NCBI RefSeq assembly: GCF_000001735.4
Contig: NC_003075.7
Span: 7,441,001-7,505,000, forward strand
Direction of reading: 5' to 3'
From: Arabidopsis thaliana
Lineage: Eukaryota > Streptophyta > Magnoliopsida > Brassicales > Brassicaceae
Length of the DNA stretch: 64,000 nt
In this document: piece by piece, positions 44,040 through 53,710 of the stretch
How the letters are laid out: each line of letters starts with the position of its first letter
Numbering within the stretch: position 1 is the stretch's first letter
The notes under the pieces: generated by a model
What the model was told of the DNA's origin: nothing
The model's database searches: none
The model's input: only the letters and a program-made list of their open reading frames with translations
Program-made: the position numbers and the translations under genes

Positions 44040-45733
44040 TTAGCTATTCGATTTGGAAGAGATATCAGGAATAGATGCACAAGACGCAGCCTTGTGCTGG
44101 ATGCTTTTCATGCTCAGCTCCATGCTTCTATGAACCATGTCCTGCAGCAGTTTCTTAGCCGTTTCAGCAGCTTTTTCTGCCCCGTCGACTTGTACTGCAA
44201 TGCCATAGACAATTTTCTCTAGTGTTAATGGAGTCATTTCTTTCTCACGAGGGGTTTCTCTCAGTAGGTCCAAGAGAACTCTGGCTCTATCTCGGGACTT
44301 TGATGTTCCATCTACTGTTGAACTTAGGAGACCCGGGATTGCACCTTCTTTCAGTATGAGTTTTCGGTACTTATCTCGGTCGCTGCGGCATAGAGAAAGC
44401 AGAGCTCCAACTGCGTGTTCTATGCTGAGTGGAGAACCATCCTCTACAGTCTCTACTAAAGTCAGAATACCATCTTCACAGCTGGTGATGGCATTTCGCC
44501 CGTCCTCAGAGTGAGACAGGATCATCTCAACCAAGGCTGTGGCTTTTTCAGCAAACTTGGAATGTTTTTTGCATTCTTTAAGGAGGTGGATGAGCGGGTA
44601 GACAGCTTTAGCATCAAGAATTGGAGCAGAGTACTCTTTGCAAGCTGATAAATTATGAAGGGCTGTGACAGCATCTACTTTCCCTTGTACAGTTCCGGAG
44701 CTAAGCATCTGAATCAGAAGCGGTGGAACTCCAGAACTTATAATCATCGCCTTGTTGGCTGGTGCAGCTGAAAGTGTTAGAATTGCTGCAGTGGCCAATT
44801 CACGCAAACTAGCATTGTGGAGCTTCAGAATCTGTATGAGAGGTGGAACGGCACCGGCTTTCACAATCTCAATCTTATTCCTGGTCAGAAATCACAACCC
44901 AAAATAAGTAATGACCACCACAAGAACTGAAAATGCAAATCTATTTCCACACAGATTACAAAGGATCTGTAGAAAATACTGCTGGAGCAAGTAGGTAAAT
45001 TACATCCTACATTTGCTATCTTTATCCAAATAGCAGTAAACTACAGGTAAAGCTAGACCTAGAGCAATCAGATCAGTGTCCAAAAAGCAGTATCCTCTTG
45101 GTTTCAACAGATCTAAAGTCCAAAATGTAGCTACTCTCAGTACATTCTGATGCCTGATTGATAGAGTTAAACAATTGCCTTAACACTAAAACTACAAATC
45201 CAGAACAATGTCATAAATCAAGCTCTGAGCAGAGATTAGTGAAGTCACTAATCCTAAACACTGCCTAAAGCCTCAGATCGAGTTAAATTAGACCTAGAAG
45301 ACAAGACGAGAGAATCAGTTTCTGGTACATGGCAATAAAACCTAGAACAATCCAAGAGAGATTACCGTTCATTTCTAACGGCGAGGTTAAGGAGAGCGAG
45401 GAGAGAGGCGTGACGAGCATCAACGTTAGAGGAGAAGAGCATGGGAACAAGCGGCGGGATAACGCCGGCGTCGGCGAGTTTTGACCTAGCGGAAGACTTA
45501 ACCGGAGACTTTCTAAGCAGCTTTCGGATTTCCTTAGCGGCTTCAATTCGGAAATCGAGATCTCCATGGAGAAGCTTCTTGGAGAGATGTAGAATCAGTA
45601 ATTCCTTTGTGGTTTTCCATGTGTTGGTGGTGGTTTCCTCCTCTGCTTCGTCTTCTTCCGATATATTTGCCGTCACCGTTGAGTCGCCGGCGATGGAAGC
45701 CATCATCTGATTCTGGTTCTCTTCCACCACCAT
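44040..45733 (-). CDS. Armadillo-repeat protein (PUB-like, no U-box)
   Basis: Two exons (45366-45733 and 44040-44880) join in phase at R(122)-N to give 402 aa. After an acidic N-terminus (EEDEAEEETTT) come tandem ARM helices: AGVIPPLVPMLFSSNVDARHASLLALLNLAV, then NKIEIVKAGAVPPLIQILKL, SGVPPLLIQML..GKVDAVTALHNLS, and two or three more to about 320. Each shows the typical (A/S)G..PPL(I/V)..L pattern; for brevity these are given as families, not full strings. The architecture resembles the ARM half of plant U-box proteins, but no U-box precedes it, so ubiquitin ligase activity is not indicated. Probably a protein-interaction scaffold. At4g12710 from memory. Confidence 0.85.
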
Positions 45734-46715
45734 TATCTCTGTCTCTCTCGCTCGCTTGCTCGCTCTTGTGTTTGTTTCTCTCTAGTCAAAGACGAAACGA
45801 CGACTTATCGAATCATCTACTTAATTAAAACGAAAGTTATGGTATTAGTTGAAAGAGCCCATATTTCTCGAGGTTAGTTAGTTCACAATTTACCAACCGG
45901 GACATTTCAATATTTTAACTTTTTCAATTTTATGCAAGGAAAGAATATAAGAAAGAATTAGCTAGAAAAATTATTTTCAAAATTAACAACAAATCCCGAA
46001 TATTTATATAACTATTTAAAAGTATAATTAGGTTGTTCGTTTGATCGCCGCATCTATTTGCGACAGCAGCAACCATGATGATATTCGTTTGGTGGACGCA
46101 AGACGATGTGGTCAAACGTTAAGGCAAACGCAAGTAGCTGCGGTTAAAAATTGTTGACATCATTTTACTTCAACAATATGCGGTAGAGTTTGCTGCTGCC
46201 GTTAGGCGTAATGAAACAAATAGACTAACACAAAGAATAAACGACTACAATTTATAATTTTTCATTTATAAAATAAAATAAAAATTGGAATATATTGTGC
46301 GGAATTCCTATATATCAGAACTCATTGATCTGCTGCTTCTTCTGAAAGTTCTTAAGTGGTTCCACGATGTTTCCATTTTGTTCTGACTTCCGAGGCCAAC
46401 GAGATGAGTCCAATAAACAAAGGGCACGGAAACATTCTTTTTAAATTAGGTTTGTTTTTTTATTTTTGGTTTTTGGTTTTTCCCGGAAATTGTATGAAGT
46501 CTTCGTTACAGTTTCTCTCTCTCACCTTCTCTGTATAAAGTCTTCTTGAGATCGAAGGATAACTTCAATTCAATTCTCTCCAAGGTACACACAGGTACAG
46601 TTTTCTCCTTCATTCTCTCTTGTTTGAGATTTCTGAAGATGGGTTTGTTAAAAAAGTGTACTTTTTTTTGTTCTCTCTCGTGTAGCTGATTTTTGTGATA
46701 AGAAGATTGATTGAG
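45734..46715. other. Divergent promoter of the ARM-repeat gene and NUDT7
   Basis: About 1 kb separates the two ATGs. A GC-richer block at 46031-46232 has imperfect inverted ends and W-box cores: TTTGACC on the minus strand at 46110-46116 and TTGAC at 46154-46158. A TATA box for NUDT7 (TATAAAG) lies at 46533-46539, and a 5' UTR intron probably ends at TGTAG near 46684. Confidence 0.55.
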
Positions 46716-48557
46716 ATGGGTACTAGAGCTCAGCAGATTCCTTTACTTGAAGGTGAGACTGATAATTACGATGGTGTTACTGTAACCATGGTGGAACCTA
46801 TGGATTCTGAGGTTTTTACTGAAAGTCTTAGGGCTTCTCTTTCGCATTGGAGAGAAGAGGTATTAACAATATATATAACTCAGATTCAAGCCTTATTGTT
46901 TGATTGTACTGATAACTGATAAACTTCTGAGATATGATATGAGCTCTTAAGAGTTTAGAGGATTGTGATAACATGAGGACTTAGTCAGAGTTTATGATTT
47001 GCAGGGGAAGAAGGGAATTTGGATAAAGCTGCCTCTTGGATTGGCTAATCTTGTGGAGGCTGCAGTTAGTGTAAGTTTTATATGAGGATTTGGATTGACG
47101 TTAGTTATTGTGATGATTAGTTGAATATCTTCTTGTGTTTGGTGATTTTTTCAGGAAGGATTTAGATATCACCACGCGGAGCCTGAGTACTTGATGCTTG
47201 TATCTTGGATCTCTGAAACTCCTGATACAATCCCAGCCAATGCTTCTCATGTTGTAGGTGCTGGTGCTTTGGTCATCAACAAAAATACTAAAGAGGTAGC
47301 CAACTGTTCTCTTCTTTGCATAGTTTCGCATACGTTGCTTAACAAATAATGATAATTCAATGAGCAGGTCCTCGTTGTCCAGGAGAGGAGTGGGTTTTTC
47401 AAAGATAAAAATGTGTGGAAGCTGCCTACTGGTGTTATCAACGAGGTGATTTTTACATAAGATTGTTTTTGTGATCTTTTACTATCCCGTTAAATATTTA
47501 CAATCACGGTGAATGACATGAAGAGTTAAATGCTAAAAAGAGGCAATCTTGATGAACGAAGCTCCTAGGATCCTATACCTTATTGTCCTGTGAATGAAAA
47601 CGAGTGAACTACTAGTAAGGGTTTGGCTTATGAAGGGTGTCAGCGTATTGTTTAGGGGAGTATATTCTAGGAGTTGGTAGTGCTGAGAGTTGTTGGTGAA
47701 TTGCATAAGAAAGTAGTTCTTACATCTTACAGATCCATCAAGTGTTTACTGATAATCTGTAATGATACCAAGAATGAAACTAAGAGAATGGTGGATATGA
47801 AGTTTTGATTGTTGTTGTCTTTTGCTTCTAACTAAAACATTCCAATGCCACAGGGCGAGGATATATGGACTGGAGTAGCTAGGGAAGTGGAAGAAGAAAC
47901 TGGAGTAAGTATCTGGCTTTCAAAAATTAAGCATTTCAATCATAAGGATCTCTTACTTGACATTCTAATCTAAAATTTGTGTTCTTCTCTTGGCTTTTCT
48001 CTTCAGATTATTGCAGATTTTGTCGAAGTACTGGCTTTCAGGTAACTTAAATTTTATTGCTGTAGACACATTGATCTGGCTTAAACGCATTTGTTCCTCA
48101 TTGTTCAACTCTTTACACTCTCAGGCAAAGCCACAAAGCCATCTTAAAAAAGAAAACAGATATGTTTTTCCTGTGTGTCTTAAGTCCGCGCTCTTACGAT
48201 ATTACTGAACAAAAATCTGAGATCTTGCAAGCTAAGGTAAACCTTTCTAACTTTCAGTGTTGATGAGCCAAGAAAATGTTAAAAGTTACTGACATATATT
48301 TCAAATTTAACCGAAACTGGTATATTGTATTACAGTGGATGCCGATCCAAGAGTATGTAGACCAACCATGGAACAAGAAGAACGAGATGTTCAAGTTCAT
48401 GGCTAACATTTGCCAAAAGAAGTGTGAGGAAGAATACTTGGGATTCGCCATTGTGCCAACTACCACATCATCTGGTAAAGAGAGCTTTATCTACTGCAAT
48501 GCGGATCATGCCAAGCGCCTTAAAGTATCGCGTGACCAAGCCTCTGCTTCTCTCTGA
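46716..48557 (+). CDS. NUDT7: Nudix hydrolase 7 (ADP-ribose/NADH pyrophosphatase)
   Basis: Eight exons: 46716-46859, 47005-47070, 47155-47295, 47368-47445, 47854-47904, 48007-48041, 48125-48236, 48336-48557, in phase, 282 aa, the size of Arabidopsis NUDT7. The Nudix box G..(5)E..(7)REVEEETG spans about residues 139-161 across exons 4-6, including GVINEGEDIW and REVEEETG, whose glutamates bind the catalytic metal. NUDT7 hydrolyses ADP-ribose and NADH and is known to restrain EDS1-dependent immunity and cell death. I choose the ATG at 46716 (MGTRAQQIPLLEGE); the frame is open seven codons upstream without an ATG. NUDT6-like paralogues exist, but length and neighbours support NUDT7. Confidence 0.93.
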
Positions 48558-49141
48558 AAACATTCTCATCTGATTCTGTTTGATCTCGGCATGTGTGTGT
48601 CCAGTGTGTACAAAACAGGAAACTTTCTTCTATATTATTCCGATTCTACAAAATTGCGTCTAAATATTTAAGTTTATACCATCTCTATGAGCCACTGTAA
48701 AACTTGCCATCGACTTCTAGTCTATTTCCAGTGATGGTTTGATTCTCCCAACGCTTACGTGCTTTTTAAAGATATGAGGCTTAAGAGTGTTACCATACAC
48801 TTGGTTTATTCTTCCAAAATATCTTCTCGTAACCGGTTTTAAGTTCTCAGCTGTATCGTCTCTTGACCATTTACTACACTGGTAAATGGTGTGAATCCAA
48901 GAAAGTGTTAATGCCATTAAAAAGGTTCACATTACTTTGTATATGTACACCAATTTTTGCGACTCGTTTGTACTGTGTGCCTAACGTGAAAAAGATAAGG
49001 CATATATGGGCTTTAGCCCCAAAAAAACTTTATAGGCCCCATATTAAAATTATAGTGTATTTATTTTTCCAGAAATAGAAAATTTATTGTAACATGGAAA
49101 CATCAAAATTTAAAATGGAATAGTTGCTAAAAATACTTGGG

Positions 49142-49672
49142 TTCACCCTTCACCCCCTTATATTCACCTCTTCTATTTTAATCAATTAAAATCTGACATT
49201 TAACAATAATAAAAAGAATTTAATTTTATTATAAAATCTAATTTGCCACTAAAACGAAATTATGTATCGGTTTGGATTTATTAGAAAAGGTTAGGGTTTA
49301 GATTTTATGATTAAACGAGGTTAAATATCGGTTTGGGTTTAGAAAGTACGATTAGGGTTTAGATTTTACAATTAACCAATTAAATATTGGTTTAGGTTTA
49401 TAAACAGATTTAGATTTTACAATTAAACGAGGTTAAATGTCGGTTTGGGTTTTGAAAATACGATTAGGGTTTAGTTTTTTCTTACGATTAAATGAGTTTA
49501 AATGAAGGTTTGGGTTTACAAAGGAGAATTAGGGTTTAGATTTTGTAATTAAACGAGATTATATATCGGTTTAGATTTATAATTATAGCTTTAATTTATT
49601 ATGTAATTTAAGTAAGATTTGACATGACATGTTTTTATTGGTTAATGCAAAAGGAGGTGAATAGAAGGGTGA
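49142..49672. mobile_element. Inverted-repeat-bounded element with internal minisatellite
   Basis: The left end reads TTCACCCTTCACCCCCTTAT then ATTCACCTC; the right end on the opposite strand reads TTCACCCTTCTATTCACCTC. The two ends share the motif in inverted order, with a short length difference. Between them about five degenerate copies of a roughly 62-bp unit (49257-49585) share the core ATTAGGGTTTAGATTTT and ATCGGTTTGGGTTTA. No target duplication could be identified. This looks like a non-autonomous DNA element, but the family is not recognised. Confidence 0.55.
49257..49585. repeat. Degenerate minisatellite with telomere-like core
   Basis: Roughly five copies, 55-65 bp each, with a shared TTAGGGTTTAGATTTT then AAACGAGGTTAAAT then CGGTTTGGGTTT. 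Copies differ by substitutions and small gaps, so the array is old. Each copy contains a TTTAGGG-like heptamer, the plant telomere unit, probably by chance of composition. Confidence 0.7.
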
Positions 49673-50597
49673 ATAAAGCTTCGTTCAATAGTTGTGGCAT
49701 TAAATGTTTTGAAGTTTTGCACATTACTTAAAGCAATAAAATGTCTATTTTAGTATCCTTCAAAATAATTACATTTGTTATAAAATAATTACATTTCTTA
49801 CAAGTAGGTACTAACAAAATCAATTTTTATCTCACACTAAATTTCTTAAATACATCCGATTTTTATTTAATAAGTTAAATCATGATTGTTTTTTTTAATT
49901 ACACCTAAACCGCAATTTGTAAACCGGATTAGAGATTAACTAAACTTACATGTCCAAAACACTATTAATTATGGATTGATGGAACAAGAAAGATCTAGTA
50001 TATCTAATAAGAATATCACCACATTAGGTAGGAGCTGATAATACAATTTTTGTTGGAGATGCCCAACCTAGAGATAGAAAAACATTTAATCCCTCTTAAA
50101 GCCCTTATTACTATGTGCAATGCAACACATATGGTTAAAAGATATTACGACATTATAATCGGAAGTTTGAACTAACACTCATTTTATCTCGTATTATAAT
50201 CTTTGTCCCTATTCTGATTTCCTCTGTAATTGAAAGTATACTATATTTCATATTAGTGTAGTTACGATGGAGCATCATCATGGGTCAAATCCAAGCGACC
50301 ACAAAGGATGTAACATGCATCTTACAGCTCACAGCCTCACACTATTTCGACTACCACCGACACTATCTTTATAGATACACGTGATTCCAACGTACCAATC
50401 ACTCTTTTGAATGATCATCACATTTTTTTAGAATAAAACATATCAGATCCAACACAAGTGGAACAATTAATTATTCCAAATCTCCACACCAAGTATCAAC
50501 GTGAACAAAAAAAAGAATATGTAAAATAAATTAAACCGACAGATCACAAAGAAAAAGGAAAACAAGATTCCCAAAGCGAGGTAAATGCCACGTCACT

Positions 50598-51809
50598 TCA
50601 CATAAGCCAAACTCCGAAACAGAGCCCGACAATGGCCGTTACGACATTACTTGTTCGAGTAATCATCGCTGATACGGCGCCGTTTTTATCGTCAGCCACC
50701 TCAACATCATCATCTGACGGAGCATCGGCGCTAGGTCCGTCGGCGTCAGCCTCCGCGTTCTTAGGCTTTTTCTTACTCGACTTAGGAGCTGGAGCGGACG
50801 TCTTAACGGCCTTGTAGATTTCTCTAGGCAACAACACTTTATCGATCTTGTAAACTATCAATGGCTCTTGATCCTTTAACGTCCCCATTACCTTCGCCGT
50901 CACAACGTCCGTCTCCAGCGTCACGTCTTCTCCGTCATTTTGAACGGTGAAATCAAACTTGTTGTTACCTTCCGTCGCTAACGTGTTAACGGCGCCGTTA
51001 CCTGATCTAAGCATTTGTAACGACTGGTAAACCGGCATGCCGTGGTAAAGCACTAACGCAGTCTTGTTCGCCGGAGAAAGGGATTTGAATTTCGGCATGA
51101 ACTTACCGACAGCGCTGTCGGAGGGACAGAACACCGTTAAGCCTCCGTCTACGGTATCTTGGAACGTTTTGTCGGCGCCGGTTGACTTCAAGATGTCGGA
51201 GAAAGCTTTGCACCCTTGTTTTTCGAGGATTGTGGTGAGGATGAGGTCGCTGGGACTCGCCGTGGGAGCTTCTGCTTCCGGCGAGGTTAAGACTTGGCTG
51301 ATGTGAAGAACAGAGATGTTGTAAGGCTTTTCAAAGACGGATTTGACGTAGTGAGCTGTGAGCTTGCTATCGTCGTCTTGGACACCAAAAGCGACTTTAC
51401 CGCCTTTTATATCGGTGATGTTGATGTATCCAGAAGTTCCGGTGGCGGATCCGGTGGATTGAAACATGGAGGCAGTGGAGGTGGAGCCGTCGGTGATCTG
51501 GTGAAGTTTCTTGGTGCCGAAGTAATCGACCAGGACGTGGAGAGAGAGAATGTTGCGGATTTGGTAGAGTGAGTATCCGTTAGAGAGGATGGAGGACATT
51601 GCTGAGTTATCGACGGCCAAGACGGTGATTGTTTGCCGGCGGTTGATCTCGTCGGCGAGATGAGTCGCTGAGAGATAGTGGTTGAAAGTGGAGAAATCAG
51701 GGTCTTTGGCCAAGATTCGGGTTATGTTATGTGCATTTGAGAGAGAGAGAAAGAGATGGAGCTGGAAAATGAGAACCAATGCGGTGGCTGCTCGCCGGAG
51801 ATAAGCCAT
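50598..51809 (-). CDS. FLA2: Fasciclin-like arabinogalactan protein 2
   Basis: A single-exon 403-aa frame. A signal peptide (about 1-26, LVLIFQLHLFLSLSNA) is followed by a first FAS1 domain (HNITRILAKDPDFSTFNHYL, then TITVLAVDNSAM), a short Pro/Ala/Ser linker (EAEAPTASPSD) and a second FAS1 domain (LEKQGCKAFSDIL, LTVFCPSDSAVGKF). A second arabinogalactan stretch with SAPAPK and ADAPSD precedes a hydrophobic GPI-anchor signal at the C-terminus (VVTAIVGLCFGVWLM). FLAs are GPI-anchored wall glycoproteins of the plasma membrane surface linked to adhesion and cellulose deposition. Two FAS1 domains plus two AGP regions match group-C-like FLA2. Confidence 0.93.
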   Translation of the reverse strand: MAYLRRAATALVLIFQLHLFLSLSNAHNITRILAKDPDFSTFNHYLSATHLADEINRRQTITVLAVDNSAMSSILSNGYSLYQIRNILSLHVLVDYFGTKKLHQITDGSTSTASMFQSTGSATGTSGYINITDIKGGKVAFGVQDDDSKLTAHYVKSVFEKPYNISVLHISQVLTSPEAEAPTASPSDLILTTILEKQGCKAFSDILKSTGADKTFQDTVDGGLTVFCPSDSAVGKFMPKFKSLSPANKTALVLYHGMPVYQSLQMLRSGNGAVNTLATEGNNKFDFTVQNDGEDVTLETDVVTAKVMGTLKDQEPLIVYKIDKVLLPREIYKAVKTSAPAPKSSKKKPKNAEADADGPSADAPSDDDVEVADDKNGAVSAMITRTSNVVTAIVGLCFGVWLM

Positions 51810-52177
51810 TTTTGGGTGGAGGATTGGGCGGCTTTGATAGAGGAATTGTGTGGTAGCATTTGGAGAGGAGTCTTATAATAATGAAAGATATATAAAATAG
51901 ATTATATGAACAAAGCTGTCTCGCATATTTCCAGCGCAGCAGCAGGTAAGTGGGCTCTACATAGCTTGAGTCTGGGTCACATTTGAAAGTAAGTGTCGAC
52001 GAGAGAAACACATTAGTGTTTAGGAAATATTAAGGCCCGGTTCAATATTTTATTCGGCTCTAGGTACATACGTAGACATGACCAAAATTTAACTGTAACA
52101 GTATAGTATATTTTTATTTTTACCAATTTTAGGTATAATTTAAATACCTACAAAATTTAACTTTCATCTTCGTATTT
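51810..52177. other. FLA2 promoter and 3' flank of the first small SRL gene
   Basis: AT-rich upstream sequence of FLA2, transcribed leftward. The leader contains TATATAAAA (about 51889-51897 on the plus strand). No gene. Confidence 0.45.
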
Positions 52178-52360
52178 CTATAAACGGGAAAGGTTGGATC
52201 CTATTGGAAAGTAAGAGACGACGATCGTGGGAGCTCTTGGAGACTTGGTTTTGCTTTTCGGTTTCTTGAAAGGCAAGATTTTCAAGTTAGCGTCGGTTGT
52301 GTTAACCCGTGAATCAGATTTTTGGACAAAGCAAGCCAAGAAGGGTGTGAAGAGAGACAT
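52178..52360 (-). CDS. 60-aa tandem micro-protein A ending in SRL (PTS1 candidate)
   Basis: ATG at 52360 starts a 60-residue frame, MSLFTPFLACFVQKSDSRVN and so on, ending SYFPIGSNLSRL. The last three residues SRL form a canonical plant peroxisome targeting signal type 1. A Lys-rich centre (KKPKSKTKS) precedes the conserved block PTIVVSYFP. A second gene 0.8 kb upstream encodes a 75 percent identical protein (45 of 60 residues by my count), and the conservation is much higher in protein than in flanking DNA, which supports coding function. No enzymatic domain is seen. A peroxisomal protein of unknown role is the best reading. Confidence 0.7.
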   Translation of the reverse strand: MSLFTPFLACFVQKSDSRVNTTDANLKILPFKKPKSKTKSPRAPTIVVSYFPIGSNLSRL

Positions 52361-53002
52361 GTTTGGAGTTGTAAAACTTAAGTGCGAGGTTTTCTATTAA
52401 TTTGAATCTTGGCCTAAAGTCAGGCCGGTCCAAAACTAAAGCTTGTAAAGCATAATTATAAAAAAAATTAATGACATCATTTTACAAATATTTATAGTGG
52501 TAGAGTGGTTTTTAAACAAACCACTCCGCAACTGACCCTGATATAGCAATTGAGTAAACATATTTTCTGTTTGTACTATAATCGTTAGAATCAATACATG
52601 TTTTACTCAAAAGACGATTTGCCGTTGCAAATGTTATTAACACTGCATAAAACGAAGCAAATGATAAAACGATTACAAGATATGAGTAAGCATGTGAGTT
52701 TATAAGATATAATTTGCTGCTAAATATTTTATTTCATTTTCAATTAAGTAAGAAAGTTTTGACTAAAAAATAATATTTATATCAATAAATAGTTATTCTG
52801 TCTCTGTGCCACTGTATATACATAAACTTACCCAAAACAAAATCATCATTACAAAAAAGTGTCGACCACAAGCAGAATCTTTCATTGGTCTATTACATAG
52901 ATAAACAAGATTGGACTGGATCAATAGTATCAGCCTCATATATTTTCTTGGTTGTGATCATAACTACAGAATTTCACTTTTATCCTTCCTACTTCCTAGT
53001 TC
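52361..53002. other. Spacer between the two SRL micro-protein genes
   Basis: About 640 bp. The part next to 52361 resembles the leader of gene B (shared TAAAACTTAAGTG motif). The rest is AT-rich, with no gene. Confidence 0.5.
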
Positions 53003-53185
53003 CTATAGACGAGAAAGGTTGGAGCCTACGGGAAAATAAGAGACGACGATAGTAGGAGTTCTTATGGACTCGGTTTTTCTTTTGGGTTTCTTCAAAGACA
53101 AGACTTCCAAATTACTGTCGGTTGTGTTAATCCTTGAACCAGATTTTGGAACAAAGCAAGCGAAGAAGAGCGTGAAGAGAGACAT
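53003..53185 (-). CDS. 60-aa tandem micro-protein B ending in SRL (PTS1 candidate)
   Basis: ATG at 53185 starts MSLFTLFFACFVPKSGSRIN and the 60-aa frame ends SYFPVGSNLSRL, again with C-terminal SRL. The centre is KKPKRKTES and then TPTIVVSYFP. Length equals that of copy A, with no insertions or deletions between them, so both reading frames have been kept. The leader (TAAAACTTAAGTGTGAG) is shared with copy A, implying duplication of a promoter-proximal segment too. I recall At4g12735 as an annotated peroxisomal protein, which fits copy B; the molecular role is unknown. Confidence 0.75.
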   Translation of the reverse strand: MSLFTLFFACFVPKSGSRINTTDSNLEVLSLKKPKRKTESIRTPTIVVSYFPVGSNLSRL

Positions 53186-53710
53186 CCTTGGAGGTTTAAA
53201 ACTTAAGTGTGAGTTCTTAAGTTAATTTGAGCTTACTATACATGTCAGATAATGTATATATAAGGGGATGGTGAAGAAAGTCACTGAATCTTCTTTGTAC
53301 ACGTCTCTTTTTTGGAAAGTGACATTATAACTTGGCGGCCAAGCTTAATAAGTGAATAGTTTCGTTGTCCGTTTTAATTATGCCTTTTGACAAGTCTTCG
53401 TACGTGAAGTTCAAGGACTTTTGACTCTTTATGTAAATCATTTGGAAGAAAGAGTCCACGCGATTATATGAATCCACTGACTGAATTTATTTCTGGGCTT
53501 AAGTTGGGCCTTAACAATCCATTTTTTTAATATTTGTTAGCCCAAAATACATAATCAACCCCTGGACTCTGGAGGGATCACACATCACCGTCACTTTTCT
53601 CAGTAGAAACTAAGCTGTTCAATTTCAAACCAAGATCACCAAATTTGATTCCCAATGCTAGACAAGAACTATAGAAGCTAAGCAACATGAAGAAAAGTGT
53701 GAGAAGGAGA
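53186..53710. other. Upstream region of micro-protein B and MutY 3' UTR
   Basis: Contains the promoter of the SRL gene, with TATATATAAGG at about 53253-53263 on the plus strand, and the 3' end of the MutY gene. No further gene; the frame continuing past 53711 leftward is antisense-free read-through of a MutY intron. Confidence 0.45.

Larger units (their letters stand above)
48558..50597. other. Repeat-rich intergenic region between NUDT7 and FLA2
   Basis: Two kilobases with no gene. It contains an inverted-repeat-bounded segment with an internal degenerate minisatellite (about 49142-49672), listed separately. The rest is AT-rich. The FLA2 3' UTR occupies the right end. Confidence 0.6.

Noticed and set aside
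49257-49585. Interstitial telomere array
   Set aside because: The TTTAGGG-like heptamers are spaced about 60 bp apart within a longer unit, not in tandem, so this is a minisatellite and not a telomeric array.
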